Assembly: GCA_005406025.1 (NCBI GenBank) | Contig: BGZK01000731.1 | Span: 214,001-278,000 of the forward strand | Direction of reading: 5' to 3' | DNA: 64,000 nt | Source of the DNA: Eumeta japonica | Lineage: Eukaryota; Arthropoda; Insecta; Lepidoptera; Psychidae | Shown here: piece by piece, positions 1 through 11,599 of the stretch | Layout of the letters: every line of letters starts with the position of its first letter | Numbering within the stretch: the first letter of the stretch is position 1 | Program-made: the position numbers and the translations under genes | Notes under the pieces: generated by a model | What the model saw: the letters and a program-made list of their open reading frames with translations, nothing else | Databases searched by the model: none | Told to the model about the DNA's origin: nothing

Positions 1-99
1 CTAGACTCGTTATTGACATTTCAATATGGCAGTTGGAAAATACAGGGACCTAGGATTGGAATAAATAACAAGATCGAATTGTAACTAACTGTGAAATCA

Positions 100-198
100 G
101 AATTTAAATTGTATCAGTATCACTGATATCAACGTTACCCGATACATAAAATAAATTGATTAATGTCCACATGAGCGGAGCCGCAGACAAAAACTAGT
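100..198 (+). repeat. End of a CTAGT-terminated lepidopteran interspersed repeat
   Basis: The segment ends with GCGGAGCCGCAGACAAAAAC followed by TAGT. The same ending recurs near 39269, 55558 and 59753, and inverted near 34513. It marks one end of a very common lepidopteran repeat whose class (Helitron-like or RTE-derived) I cannot settle. The left boundary is uncertain. Confidence 0.45.
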
Positions 199-204
199 TA
201 TATA

Positions 205-1440
205 TGTAAGGTCCCTAAAATATGGCTTATAATTTATATGAAGACCTACTGTTTTATTGACTTGGTAGTTCATAGACTATAAATAGTAAAGTAAAAAATT
301 AATTGTTAAGAGCGTAAAAGGGATTTCATAATTAGTCATTATTAAGCAATAGTATTCCGACCACATTCTCGCCATTTTGAGTAAATCGTGTTTCACGTTT
401 CATTGCTAATAGTATTGAATTTGATTACAAGTAATTAAAAAAAAATAAATATGTTAACCAATGTGGTTTTCTACGTGATATAAATAAATGCTTTAATTAC
501 TTAACAAGAACAATCAACAGTAGTACATTTATCATAATTAAGGCATGTTTTGTTATAATTTAATGCTGTATCAGCCATTTCAGTCCAAAAAAAAATTTTA
601 AATCTCATAACGCAGTATTGGTAAACTATAAACTGTTAATTTTTAACGCACTTTCTATATGTTAAGTAACGTAACACTATATTGAATAATTCGTAAATTA
701 AGGCTAATAAAAATGTGGCTAAAAAATATTTGTTAATTACGAAACTTAGAGACAGGAAACTTATTCTGAAAATTAATAAAAAGAAGCGGAACAATCGCAT
801 AATCCTTAACTGAAATGAGTATTATATGAACTCAATTTACTTGTAGAAAGTAAATCCATTAAAATTAAGGTAAATCTGTTCATTAAGAGCGTTTTTGTCA
901 ATAATCTTTTTTTTATGTACTCCATATTCTAAATCTACCCAAAGCATTTGTATTTTTCAAATTTTTAAAAAATCCCAAAATTAACAGATAAGATAATATA
1001 TTCGTAAATAGGTATTTAATTTAAATGGAAAATATAAAAAAATATTAGATACTATTCTTAATGTAAAAAATGCTTGTCCTGTGATCGTTACCCACACATT
1101 TTATAAGCTATATTTAATTAAAAACATTCCTAAATTTAATTAACTTGGTCTGTATCTATATTATGTACAGTCCCAAATTCAATAACTCAATAATTCCAAA
1201 TTCTTCTATGTCAGATGACATGATGATATTTTCCTTAATAAAGCAAATTCAATAGAATACACTTCATATCGGTCAACAAACACAATAAATGTGCAGTCAC
1301 CTCCTGAAAATAGAAGAGGAAAAATGTTTAGTGATTGAAATTTTAGTAGGTTTATGACAATACAAGATTATTTAGAGGTATTTCTTACCGAACTCCTAAA
1401 CGACAACAAACACAAATATGGAAGGTAGATATAAGAATTT
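205..1440. other. AT-rich spacer
   Basis: I see no coding frame, RNA gene or repeat I can name. The stretch has many A and T runs and short frames full of stops. Confidence 0.6.
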
Positions 1441-1445
1441 TGCAA

Positions 1446-1522
1446 TTAAACCATATGGTTTAATATGGTATGATAACAAAAAATAATGGCTGGATTATAT
1501 AATCCAAACATTATTTTTTGTT
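1446..1522. repeat. Two adjacent palindromes
   Basis: TTAAACCATATGGTTTAA (1446-1463) is a perfect 18-bp palindrome. A larger one follows: arm AACAAAAAATAATG (1475-1488) pairs with 1509-1522, and the inner GGATTATATAATCC (1492-1505) is itself palindromic. Only the three-base GCT/AAA steps fail to pair. It may be a cruciform-forming site or a tiny MITE relic. Confidence 0.75.
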
Positions 1523-1560
1523 TAATGGAATTGCCAGGAAATGCACTGTGGCTATAGGTA

Positions 1561-1740
1561 ATATTAACCGACTTCAAAAAAAGGAAAAGGTTCATCTAAA
1601 TTAAGACAAAAGAACATATATGAACATTAATGTGGTAAGTAAATATTTACTCAAAAAAGAATCTTCTTCTTTTAAGAAGACACAACTGCGTTTGATTTAT
1701 TTTTATTTGGAACCGACTCCAATAAAACTGTTAGATGTTT
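1561..1740 (+). repeat. ACCGACTTCAAAAAAAGG-type interspersed repeat
   Basis: The start, ACCGACTTCAAAAAAAGG, is a motif I recognise from abundant lepidopteran interspersed repeats. It recurs near 25130. A related ACCGACTCCAATAAAAC lies near the right end. The class is unknown and the boundaries are approximate. Confidence 0.4.
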
Positions 1741-1919
1741 TTTAAATCAATTTAAACAATAATTTAAATAGGTTTTTGAAGATAGTTCTCATTTCTTATG
1801 ATTTTTTTTTTGTTTTATATTCATCTTATGTAACTTAATTATCTCTTACTTTACTGCACACTGATTCACCCACATTCGGTATGAAATATTTAAATGTATT
1901 CATATAATTTAAAACATGC

Positions 1920-2291
1920 GAAAATCCATGTAAATAGCATTACCTACCTACTCATAAATCTCTGAAATCTAACTTTATTTGCTATTTTCTTTAAATATCT
2001 CTTAACGTGCTTCTCGCATATCCCTCACATTCTGCTTATTCAAAAGTCCATATATGTAGCCTTACCTACCTACTCATAAATCTCTGAAATCTGACTTAAT
2101 TTGCTATTTTCTGTAAAAATCTCTTAACGTGCTTCTCGCATATCCCTCACATTCTGCTTATTCAAAAGTCCATATATGTAGCCTTACCTACCTACTCATA
2201 AATCTCTGAAATCTGATTTAAATTGCTTTTTTCTGTAAAAATCTCTTAACGTACTTCTCGCATATCCCTCACATTCCGCTTATCCAGAAGT
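1920..2291. repeat. Tandem repeat, 122-bp unit, three copies
   Basis: The core CTACTCATAAATCTCTGAAA begins near 1948, 2070 and 2192, giving an exact 122-bp period. Copies 2 and 3 are nearly identical and copy 1 is slightly diverged. Each unit also holds CTTCTCGCATATCCCTCACA. The array is noncoding, so a minisatellite is the simplest reading. Confidence 0.9.
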
Positions 2292-4360
2292 CACCTGTAC
2301 TTCCATTGAGTCAAACGACTGCCTTCCTACACATATCCGGACGCCCTTGCTGTATCGAAGACGTGGATGTCAGAACGTCTTAATGCACAGTACCGTATAC
2401 TTTTTTTCACGTCAGTCGCCAGATTTGAGCGACGTCGTTGAATTTTTTATTTCACTCAAACCCTGTAGCTCGACTCGAGAAAAACGAGTGCAATTAAAAA
2501 TTTTATGAATATATACAAAACATTAACGGGGATAAATATCAGTCTTTAGAAATACGGATATGTAAAAATTACGACACAATATGTGTTACGAACAATAAAG
2601 TTGTAAACATACAACGCATGCCAATCGTGTAATTGCATTGAACTACTAACTGAATTAGATACTACACGCATGTGCGTTGGGTCGTTACTGTACAATATAG
2701 CAACAATAGATGTATCGTTTGCGCACCAGTTGGATAACTTCGGATCGTACTAACTTCATGGTATATATAGGATGACGGGGCGTTTGCAACTTATTACAGA
2801 GAAAATGCACTATAACCTGAACTTCTTAAGGTACCAAAAAATGTCTTACTTCATAAAATTGTATTTGACAATAGGCCAAATTGATTTTGTTTTTACGCTT
2901 ATTTGAATCATATTAAAATTTGCTAGTCATAACCGAAAGAATACTTAATTATTCCGCATTATACCGACTGGCTCTTGAAGACGCCGGCCACTAATCAGGT
3001 AATTATTGTATTTGGCGTAATTAACAAGCCTGTGTGAGCTCCTTAAATATTTACTTAAATAGCATAATGTACAGAAAAAAAAATTAATCCACACCATATA
3101 CTACGGTTGACTTTTAATATATTGCAATAAAGTTTCATATTATATTCATCAGAATGATATTGTCATTAAATATCTATTTTTACTTTAAATCTTTTTTTTG
3201 CGCAGCAAATATTACACTGTCTAAAAACCTACAGATTTCAGATAGCCTATGACTTACGACCACATCACCCCAGGCTTTGTTTGACGAGGTTATCCCGCGA
3301 TTGTTTGCCAATAAGGAAGTAACAAGAAATAAACATAGGGGAGTTCAGAAATAACAGTATGTCATATAAACATATGTCTAAGTAAAAATAAGACGGTCGT
3401 AAATAGAAATCAGAATAATCTACTTTTTCTAGCAAGCTCGAACTGGTGTCGGTAAGTTTGGGAAGGGAAACATACATATATGATTTTGGACATGACGAGG
3501 TATGACGCACTCTGCTTCGTGTAGAGTTCCTGCAATGTCCAAGGACTGAGGTCTACCCGGAGGATTCATTAGGTGAATCAGCACATCCAACACCACAATT
3601 ATGAAATTATTAGAAGTAAGGTTTGGAGTAGCGGAATGGGCACAGGTCGGTACAAACTTATGCTTAGAAGTTGGATGCATTTCCACCTTTCAGTAGACTT
3701 ATTTTTTAGATGCAAATCTGTCGCTTTTATCTTGTACTACTTGTTTTTTATTCCATTGGCCGTCCTTTTTTTCTCCGAATCCGATTGATAAAGTGAAAGT
3801 CAAAAGGAAATCAATCATTCATGTCGCTTATTAAAAAAGTTGAACTCCTGACGTAGATGTAAGATTATTAGGTGGACGTGGGAGATTTAAATAAAGGATG
3901 AATGGTAATTAAAAACAGGCCTGGTAAATAAAAACAAATCTTTCCAAACACGTATGCTTATCATTTTCACATTTACAGAGTGAAAAAACGGGCTACATCC
4001 TGGTAAGTCTTTTCCTTTAGTTTCTAGTTTCAAATGGACATCAATTTTGGAGCTAAAGCGAACGCCCTTTAACTCTCAACGATTAGGTTTCGGGGATGGG
4101 TCACAAGTGTCAGACAATTTCGAGAAGTGACACGTGCTTACGACATACCATTTTACATAGACTTAAACTTCCCCCGTAGAAATAATATTGAAGATTCAAT
4201 CGGCAAATATTGAAGACGACATTGAAATCGTCTCTTGGAAAAAAGATAATAATTGTAGTATATATAACAAAACATCACTTTCCACATTAGAAAGACAAAT
4301 ACCTATATATAGGTAATGTGTTTTTTTTTTGAATTACCATTTCACATTACGAGAAAAAAT
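2292..4360. other. Spacer with a weak protein-like patch at 3429-3686
   Basis: This is mostly AT-rich with no named element. A slightly GC-raised block at 2290-2480 contains several CG dinucleotides. A minus-strand open frame of 85 codons at 3429-3686 reads like protein around residues 30-75 (for example MNPPGRPQSLDIAGTLHEAE) but matches no family I know. It could be a decayed LINE piece or chance. Confidence 0.35.
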
Positions 4361-4468
4361 TCATATAATTACTTAAAAGTAATTATATGAAAGATAAATC
4401 TCTATTAACGAATCTATCTATCATTTAACGAATGACTTAACAGTAATTATATGAAAGATAAATCTCTA
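4361..4468. repeat. Hairpin plus 27-bp direct repeat
   Basis: TCATATAATTACTT (4361-4374) pairs perfectly with 4377-4390 across a 2-nt loop. The right arm begins a 27-bp block starting AGTAATTATATGAAAG (4378-4404) that is repeated exactly at 4442-4468. This fits a partial local duplication of a hairpin. Confidence 0.75.
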
Positions 4469-4469
4469 A

Positions 4470-5305
4470 ATTTTTTAATATCATTCAAATAAATTTCTTA
4501 GGCATCCAATATTATGATAACTAGTGCGTAAATAATTTATTTTTTGTCTACTGCTAAAAAGTTTCCGAAGGTAACTAATCTATAAATTATTCCACTTGTT
4601 GCATCAAAACTAAGCATCAGACTGGCGTAATCATCATTTAGTAAATTTAAATAAAACGTAATTCATTAATTCTAAGTAATTTATACTTTATTTAAAATTA
4701 TATTTGAATTATGTTTTATTTTATGTACGACTGTACACTTTATTTGGACTCCGATATTCGTTTCTTTGGTATCATTAGCCTTAGAATAAAATATTTTTAC
4801 AATTTGAGAATACTACTGGCATTCGCTTCGCTTATTAACACACGGACCGCTAAGAGAAAAATAACTGAAAGCACTTGAACTCTAGTATATATCTGTGAGT
4901 GACTAGTATAAAATAATTCTTAAATGTAAACAAAATCATATTTTTTTTATCTTTAATTAAAAAATAATAAACTTGTAATGTTTGATGGAGCAGACGAATA
5001 TTTAATATCATATGCAATATGGTATTTGTGGGTATATTTTGCCACAATATTATTAAACCTTAATGACTATATAATGTAATAAATACATCAAATAAAACGA
5101 CACCCGACGATAACCATGGTATTTTTGTATACATTTAAACGTTTCGTACTTTTCTTTTTTGCTAACGATCATTGTTCCATTATCATATAATGGCTCTTTT
5201 ATTTCTGCTCTTTAATTTATCCCTTCAATAAATCCCTTTTCAGGCTATTAGCTTTGATTGCAATTTTGATCTCTCTACGAAATGAAAAATCTCCATTAAA
5301 AAACT
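4470..5305. other. AT-rich spacer
   Basis: No coding, RNA or repeat signal is visible. Frames are short and AT-driven. Confidence 0.55.
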
Positions 5306-5312
5306 TTCTAAT

Positions 5313-5640
5313 ATGCAGTCCGATCGACAGGAGGCGAAGTTAGCCGTTTATACACCCGCATCCCGTTCGCGAAACGGATACGGAAAACTGAAAGGAGAAA
5401 AAAAAAGAAGAAATGAAGAAATCACTTTACAGCAAAGAAGAAAACAAAGAAGGAGACGTGAGGCGGCCATTAAAGTCCGTTCGATCCGCGAAGTTTCCGT
5501 CTCGACGGACGCCGTTTCGGCGATACGTAATATCGAGCGCCAAATCCGCCCGCCCCCGGGAGATGAGCTCGAAGTGTTTTAACTTGGGCACTTCAACAAC
5601 TCACATATAGACCGGACTAATAACGCCCTCGGGCTTATAA
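5313..5640 (+). promoter_or_regulatory. GC-raised island with two overlapping open frames
   Basis: This block is clearly richer in G and C and in CG dinucleotides than its flanks. It carries an ATG frame of 89 codons (5313-5582) and a second of 65 codons (5413-5610). The peptides are rich in Lys, Arg and Glu because the DNA is a purine run, and they match no family I know. I favour a conserved noncoding element; an unknown 5' exon is the alternative. Confidence 0.25.
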
Positions 5641-5904
5641 CTTATCGATAAACACTCAGAGACGAGGCCCGCTCTTGTGGATGCTGAGGAGATTTTAACT
5701 GTTAAAATATTGAAGGTTACATAAATAGGTTCCTCAAAATGAATATAATATGTTTTATGATAAATAAATAAATACGGTCGAAGAAAATTTTTGTTCATCT
5801 ACAATATTTGATAGGAAAGAAGAAACTTTCAGTGTATAAAATAAATTGAGTCACGGTATTAAGTATTTCAAAGAATACATTTTTTTTTTGTTTTATGCGC
5901 ATAC

Positions 5905-6070
5905 GCCGGCCGTTATTGTGAGATTCGTACCCACTAAAAATCCTCCTAAAATGACGACGCCGATAGGTCGAAAAGCTTTAACGACTAAATCGAACGCGGT
6001 CTGTGGGCGTGGACACGTCGTTGGCGCGCTTGAAAACGCCACTGGTAACGGATACGCCACGCAATACTTT
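5905..6070. promoter_or_regulatory. GC-raised island
   Basis: This is a short CG-rich block in an AT-rich setting. An open frame (5846-6295) runs through it, but outside the island it is low-complexity hydrophobic sequence, so coding is unlikely. It may be a regulatory element related to the neighbouring island at 5.3 kb. Confidence 0.2.
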
Positions 6071-7829
6071 CGCGTTATGTATTTACAAAAATGTTTTACT
6101 AACTCAGTCCGGAAAGTTTACCGCGAGCCTGACTCCTTTTTTTGTCAGTTTTTGTTTATTGTTTCACTCTTGAAATGGACTCTTATCACACTGAATTTAA
6201 ATCTTGTATATATTGTATATATTATCACGATAAAGCAAAAAGGAAAAAATACATACAAATATATTTTATGTAAAGGAATGGCCCAATTTTTTTAAAACTT
6301 TTTATTATGTATTAGAAAATTGTTATAATGACGTATTATGTGTGAAAATTGTACCTATCTGTCTACAACCTTTCAAAATATACAGCATTTTAAATGTAGG
6401 ACAGACAGGCAGACGGTGTAGGCTTATTAACAAGCTTCACTACAGAATCCCTAAAAGGGGCTGCTAATGTTTTTGCTTTTAAAACGCTTATAGGGACAAG
6501 AAATTAATTGTAAAACACATAAAATCTACTAATATACAGGTATCTGTCAAAATAATGTGTATATGTATGTTAAATATAATAATATAATGATGATTAGACA
6601 AATCATAAAAAGGTTCTTTTAACGAACTTTAATAACCATCAATTCGCTATATAACGACATACAGTCATACAGTGACTGTTTTAATATCGTTCAAAACATG
6701 CAACGAAACTATAAGGTGTACGGTTGAATAATCATCTTATTTTTCCGTATGTCACACTTATAAATCAATAAACGTCTATACACAATTATGAAGAGTAACC
6801 CCAAAATTATCCAGGTGTAGGAAAACTATATAAGTAAGACACACAGATATACATATGTTCAAAGTAGTCTCCCCGGCATCAGTAATGATGCTGAGAAAGA
6901 AGTGTTAACTTCTGTAGACGAATTTTCTACAAGCGAAAAGCATCGCACCAGTCGTTTACATAAAAGGGTCAAAATATTCAGTAATAGCGGAGTCGATCTC
7001 TTCTTCTGATGTAAAACGGCTACTGCGAATTTTTTTTTACTATTAAATATTTTTTTTTATTTCTTCTGCTTCTTGAAATGTGCTTCTTTTGGTAACTACC
7101 AAAAGTAGCACCATCCATTGAGATAGATGTAAAATGCTATTAACTTCATGATCAATCTATTTACCGGCAAACCATAGAATCTAAATTTGATCGTATCGTT
7201 TATTTTTCTAATCTAGCAAAAATTATTGAATATTAATTATAAAAAAAAATATACAAACAAGTACTATAATTGTTTGTGGAAATATAATACAAGCAACTAT
7301 AAACACACATGATATAATACAAGCAACTATGACACATTGTAAATGTGTATATTAGAGTAGATTACTGTCAAAACGCGATAAAGTGTCAAACGGAATTCTC
7401 CAAGCTTGTTTTTCGTGTCTATTTCTAGTGTTTTATTCCTTATCTCAAAAAAGTTTGCTGTAAAGCACAAAAGTAGCTATCGTCTGAGACTATTTCAAGC
7501 AGACTCAATAATATTGTATATTTATTATACGACGATTTTCATTTTTTTGTTTTGATATTCATAAGAATCAGTACTCGATCAATAGATCGAGAACTCATAC
7601 TGCAATCAGTGATTGAAAATTGCTCAGCTTCCGTTAGAAAACGATAGCTTCCTGCGACAAAAATTGCTTATATTAATTTTGCGTGCCATAATAATAAAAA
7701 AAAATTACGTACGTGCTTTACATTGTTATTTGTTGTTAACAACCAATAACATACCAACGATGTACTTACTTCAAAATTCTACGAAATTGCGCTCGTTTAG
7801 AATTATTAGTCTAGTTCTTTTTTCACAAA
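6071..7829. other. AT-rich spacer with a short direct repeat
   Basis: ATATAATACAAGCAACTAT occurs twice, at 7282-7300 and 7312-7330. A small hairpin, CTTTTGG paired with CCAAAAG, lies near 7086-7105. Nothing else is recognisable. Confidence 0.5.
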
Positions 7830-7950
7830 AACATGCGCACACACGAACACACGCGCGTGTAAATATATGAAAAGCAAAATTTCCACCAAAATCGGTAGGG
7901 TCATTTCCGAGACATCCGTATACAATTTTATATGTAATATATACAGTATT
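7830..7950 (+). repeat. LINE-tail-like repeat, copy 1
   Basis: A CA/CG-rich tract (CGCACACACGAACACACGCG) is followed by CCAAAATCGGTAGGGTCATT and TCCGAGACATCCGTATAC. The arrangement is repeated at 8595-8760. It resembles the 3' tail of RTE-type LINEs in moths, though I cannot fix the family. Confidence 0.45.
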
Positions 7951-8594
7951 TGGGTGATTGAGATTGCTTTGGAGGTATTTTTGCGATGTCTATAGAAATT
8001 TTGCGATCCTGCGTACATAAGAATAAACAGAAAAATCGTTAATGCACGTAATTGTTGAAGTAATTCAACACTTTATTTTAAACAATTTGCTATATTATAG
8101 TATTTACAGCTTAACAATCAATCGCCATAAGTTTTTGAAGTTAGACCCTGTTTTTCCACAATGAAATCGGTTTTTCTGTTACTTTCTTTCAACCATGTCG
8201 CGGGAATGTCGATAATAATCAACATTAACAATTATTATTTTTATTTGGGAATACTGTTAATGTACTTGGACACTTTACACTGGAAAATCCTACATACAGC
8301 ATACCATGCAATAAAAACTAATGATCTTAAAACCACTCCAACAAATTCGAAACTTTGGCTTTGAGATGTGTGTTCTATCATGACAAATTCAAATCTTACT
8401 GATAACTGGTAATGTTGCATAGTATATGCCAGTGATGATGTTATTCTAGGTATATGTACCTCTTTGCCGGATTGTTCACCAATACCGTTTTTTGCCTATA
8501 AAATTGTTTCCAGAAACGACATCGATGTCGATGGAAAAATAAATTTAAAAAGCAAAATCTTATTTAAGTACATTTTTTCTCTGTATAAATTCAA

Positions 8595-8760
8595 ATATTT
8601 TCAAGAACGCACGCCTACATGCATACCTAAATTAAAAAGAAAAATTTATCAAAATATAAATTTACGCCAAAATCATGAGGGCCGTTTTCGAGATAGCCTG
8701 TGTATATATATTAATATAATATATATATAGTTCGTCTATTAAGTAATATATATAAGATGT
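8595..8760 (+). repeat. LINE-tail-like repeat, copy 2, ending in AT tract
   Basis: GCCAAAATCATGAGGGCC and TTTTCGAGATAGCCTG align with the copy at 7830-7950. The segment ends in a TA-rich microsatellite (about 8701-8757), as expected for the variable 3' end of a retroposed element. Confidence 0.45.
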
Positions 8761-8959
8761 GCTTATTAAAGTAATAAGATAAATACTAGAATTCTGCACT
8801 CAGAGTAATAAGATACATCGACTAGATTCCAAAAGCAAAATGATAATGAAATAATGTTTTAATTATCGTCACAAGACGCACGAATCATTTTTTTGTCGAT
8901 TAAGTTCTATTTAATATTGATGAAATATCAGGAATAGGAAATTACGCAACAAATACTCC

Positions 8960-9160
8960 GAGAGGCGCGTCATAAAAGTTTATTCGCCGATACAGGGCGG
9001 GTCGCGGCGCCGCGCGGAGGCAATTTAAAGTTAAGTCGAACATTTCAATTATGAAAATGCGAATATCCTGTCCTGATTTTGACAAGGATACCTTTATCGA
9101 TCTTTGAAACTTCGGATTGGTTTCTCCTGACGGTTCGAGGTGAGTGCTTCGCCTGCTTTC
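8960..9160. promoter_or_regulatory. GC-rich island
   Basis: A sharp GC peak (GGGCGGGTCGCGGCGCCGCG near 8996) is flanked by GTCATAAAAG, which resembles a posterior-Hox or Caudal type site. There is no open frame of note. It is a candidate conserved cis-regulatory element, judged only on composition and motif. Confidence 0.3.
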
Positions 9161-9167
9161 ATTTTAA

Positions 9168-9240
9168 TGCGGCTGTAGCTTAGTCGGACGCCGTACGCGC
9201 ACCTGCGTCGCATACGACGCTTTTCGATCCCATACGTATT
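9168..9240 (+). other. tRNA-like pol III promoter remnant
   Basis: TAGCTTAGTCGG matches the pol III A box (TRGCNNAGYNGG). About 40 bases on, TTTTCGATCCC is a weak B box lacking one base. No clean cloverleaf forms, so this looks like a SINE head or decayed tRNA, not a functional tRNA gene. Confidence 0.3.
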
Positions 9241-9349
9241 TGAGTGTTTTTGATATGCGAATTCAAAATACGGTTATTTCATACATAGCACTTGAAATAC
9301 ATCATTATATTTTGTTCGAATGAATTGCTACATCATTTGTATTGACTAA

Positions 9350-9690
9350 TGACGTTGTACCCGTCATGCTCCTGATTCAGCTTCGCGAGCTCGATTTCAT
9401 TTCTGATTCCAGTTCTGCTTTTGATATCGATCATGGTTTACCTTTGAATGAATTCCAATTAATATCCCGTTTTTAAGGATTTTTCAATATTCACACAGAA
9501 TTTCTAAACGTGTCCAGGATAAAAAATACCCTAAATATAGTTCCATAAGCTCCTCTATTTTATAGTAAAAGCCGCATCATGATCGGTTCAGCTGTTCTAA
9601 AGATACTCTGGACAAAGATACAGACAGATAGAAATGGGTTATTCTCTTTCATACAAAACTTTACCCTGACAATTACGAACACAAGGTAAA
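9350..9690 (-). repeat. CGATTC-rich interspersed repeat
   Basis: A block of degenerate TCGATTT/TGATTCC hexamers (9375-9470) is followed by ATCGGTTCAGCTGTTCT and a GGACAAAGATACAGACAGA tail. The order matches the copy at 34511-34880, including the 'cggttcag...gacagac' end seen in many lepidopteran repeats. No terminal TAGT is preserved. Confidence 0.45.
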
Positions 9691-9699
9691 AAGAATCAG

Positions 9700-11030
9700 C
9701 CAAAACGATGTTTTAGTGAGACTAACGAACAGCAATTTATTTATTTGACAACAATGAACCATGCTACTATATATATATATAGTTAATAGTCATATTATAA
9801 TAATTTATTTAATTTACTAGTTTATGAGCTTTTAATAGCTGTTATAAAGTTGTAACATATAATAAACCCTCATTCATATGTAGAAATTTTAATCCCTGGG
9901 GCCCACCGGTGTAGGTTGTAAATAACTACTCTCGTGAATTCCACTGAAAGACTTCCGAGCTGGTTATAGTCCCATAAAGTAACATCTAACTAATTTGGTG
10001 ATATGAAACTCCAGAAATATCCTGCTAAATCAAAATCATATTGTATTTTTAGGTAATCTGAAGAAATATTGCTGATTGTAAAATATTAGTCACCTTGATA
10101 GCATAATGAATATTAACATAGAATCCATTGGCGTGAAATGTTTTGCTAACATGTTTTGCGAAAATCGACTATTATGTTTCAACTGTACTTTTGGCATACC
10201 GCTGTCTCATGAACCGCTCAACCAATCCCAGCAAACCTTGTACATTCGCCGGTTTTTTTCACCTTCATGATATATGCTACGTCGTCGTCACCATTATCGT
10301 CGTCGCTGCTTCCCTTTTAACCGCTCATGCTGAAGGAATGAAATTAATGCATGAAAAGGATGATACCCTCATACACCAAAAGGCACGTTGTTATTTGAAA
10401 GAATATAGGGTTCTATATAGCTAGTAAGATGAATTAACGGATCATATAGCCCACCTTATGGCCTTGCTTGCTATTATGAATAGTAAAAGTGTCTCACTAC
10501 AAGCGCGTTTGACTTTGGTAATGGAGTCCTGATCACTCCTTTTATCTATACTAGTGAAAGTTGAGTGTAGGAGAAGAAAAATGAAAGTAGATTCAATGCG
10601 GTAGAGTGATGATCCTGCGTAGTATGTGTGAAGTGTTTGTAAAAAATAGAAAAAAACTACAAGATGTATATGATGAAATATAAGCCGCTGTTTAGTTTAG
10701 TAGTTAAGTAACAATAATAAATATTGCTAATGCGGGTACATGTAACAGAAACTAAAAAAAAAATAAGCAAACGTCAACGAGCGATACACATTTCGACAGT
10801 TTCGACAGAATAAGTGAATAGTTTTGGAAATAATCGCTTCGAAAGTTGTATAAATTGTCCCTCCCCCCTCTATTTTTTAAACCAAATGTGTAAAAATATG
10901 AAAAAAATAACGAGTGACGCTTAATAAATACTTTCAACAAAAATGATTTTTAACATAATCGGATATACTGTTTGGAGTTTTTGCAGAAAAATTGCGCTTC
11001 CCAACAAAGGGGCTTAAATGCCACGAAGAT
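9700..11030. other. AT-rich spacer
   Basis: No element is identified. A 93-codon frame at 10143-10424 crosses a mildly GC-raised patch with GTCGTCGTC repeats, but it has no recognisable domain and I do not treat it as a gene. Confidence 0.45.
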
Positions 11031-11039
11031 ACACTCTTT

Positions 11040-11110
11040 TGAGTGTGCACTTTAATTTACACTAGCTTAATAGTCATACTTGACACACCTACTTGTTTTC
11101 CTAATTAATA
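11040..11110 (+). repeat. Short repeat shared with 22.66-22.72 kb
   Basis: GTGCACTTTAATTTACACTA, then GCTTAATAGTC and GACACACCTACTTGTTTTC, appear in reverse complement near 22660-22720 inside the insertion in the mariner. Two dispersed copies show this is a repeat. Its family is unknown. Confidence 0.6.
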
Positions 11111-11289
11111 TAATGAGCATGCTCCGAGATGCTTTTGGTCAGTTCTTTTTTACTTGTTGCGGCTCTTGCTATATACGAGGCGTATGCCAAAATTAACTAG
11201 ATAATAATTTAGTAAATTATGAATTGTAAATATAATAATTTTGTTATGAATTTAAATATGTAATCATATTTTAATTATTTTTTTTTTAA

Positions 11290-11595
11290 ATTGCTTTAAG
11301 GTTCAAAGTTCCAAGAATGTTTTGAACTTTTGGTAATACTTTTGGTGAATATGATCAACCATCAACCGCAGTCACATAAAAAAATCTTCAAGTAATTGAT
11401 AAATTGATCCACAAGAACCGAAGAATTACATATGCAGAGCTTGAGCAAGAATTTGGTATTGGAACAGCTGAAATGGAAATCATTATTCGCGATCACCTTT
11501 CTCGTCGTTAGCGTTTTTCTAGATGGGTAGCGTAAAAACTGGCCGATGAGCGAAAACACCGCCGGGTAGTAAAACGAAACCCTATATAGGTTCAT
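11290..11595 (+). mobile_element. mariner transposase fragment, N-terminal DNA-binding part
   Basis: Read in one frame with three stops, this gives a mariner helix-turn-helix region: IHKNRRITYAELEQEFGI, then IIRDHLSRR and, after stops, RFSRWVA and KLADERKHRR. These match the 'RWVPHKLTDEQK' segment of mariner transposases that continue with a KQQS motif. The transposase would bind the element's terminal inverted repeats and catalyse cut-and-paste movement, but this copy is dead. No terminal repeat is visible. The KQQS domain lies 1.5 kb downstream on the same strand (13147-13420), so both may be one interrupted copy. Confidence 0.8.
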
Positions 11596-11599
11596 GTAT

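Noticed and set aside
2581..2610. 5' LTR of the gypsy element (TGTTACGAAC also at 2584)
   Set aside because: Only about ten bases match the LTR start; the following sequence differs completely from 18214 onward.
5846..6295. 149-codon frame as a gene
   Set aside because: Only the middle is GC-raised. Both ends are hydrophobic low-complexity translation of AT-rich DNA, and no domain is visible.
7835..7862. CRISPR-like or other ordered short repeats
   Set aside because: These are simple CA/CG tracts at repeat tails. There are no regularly spaced spacers anywhere in the window, and the sequence is eukaryotic.
9168..9240. A functional tRNA gene
   Set aside because: The A box is good, but the B box lacks a base and no acceptor stem or cloverleaf can be formed. 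Kept only as a tRNA-like remnant.
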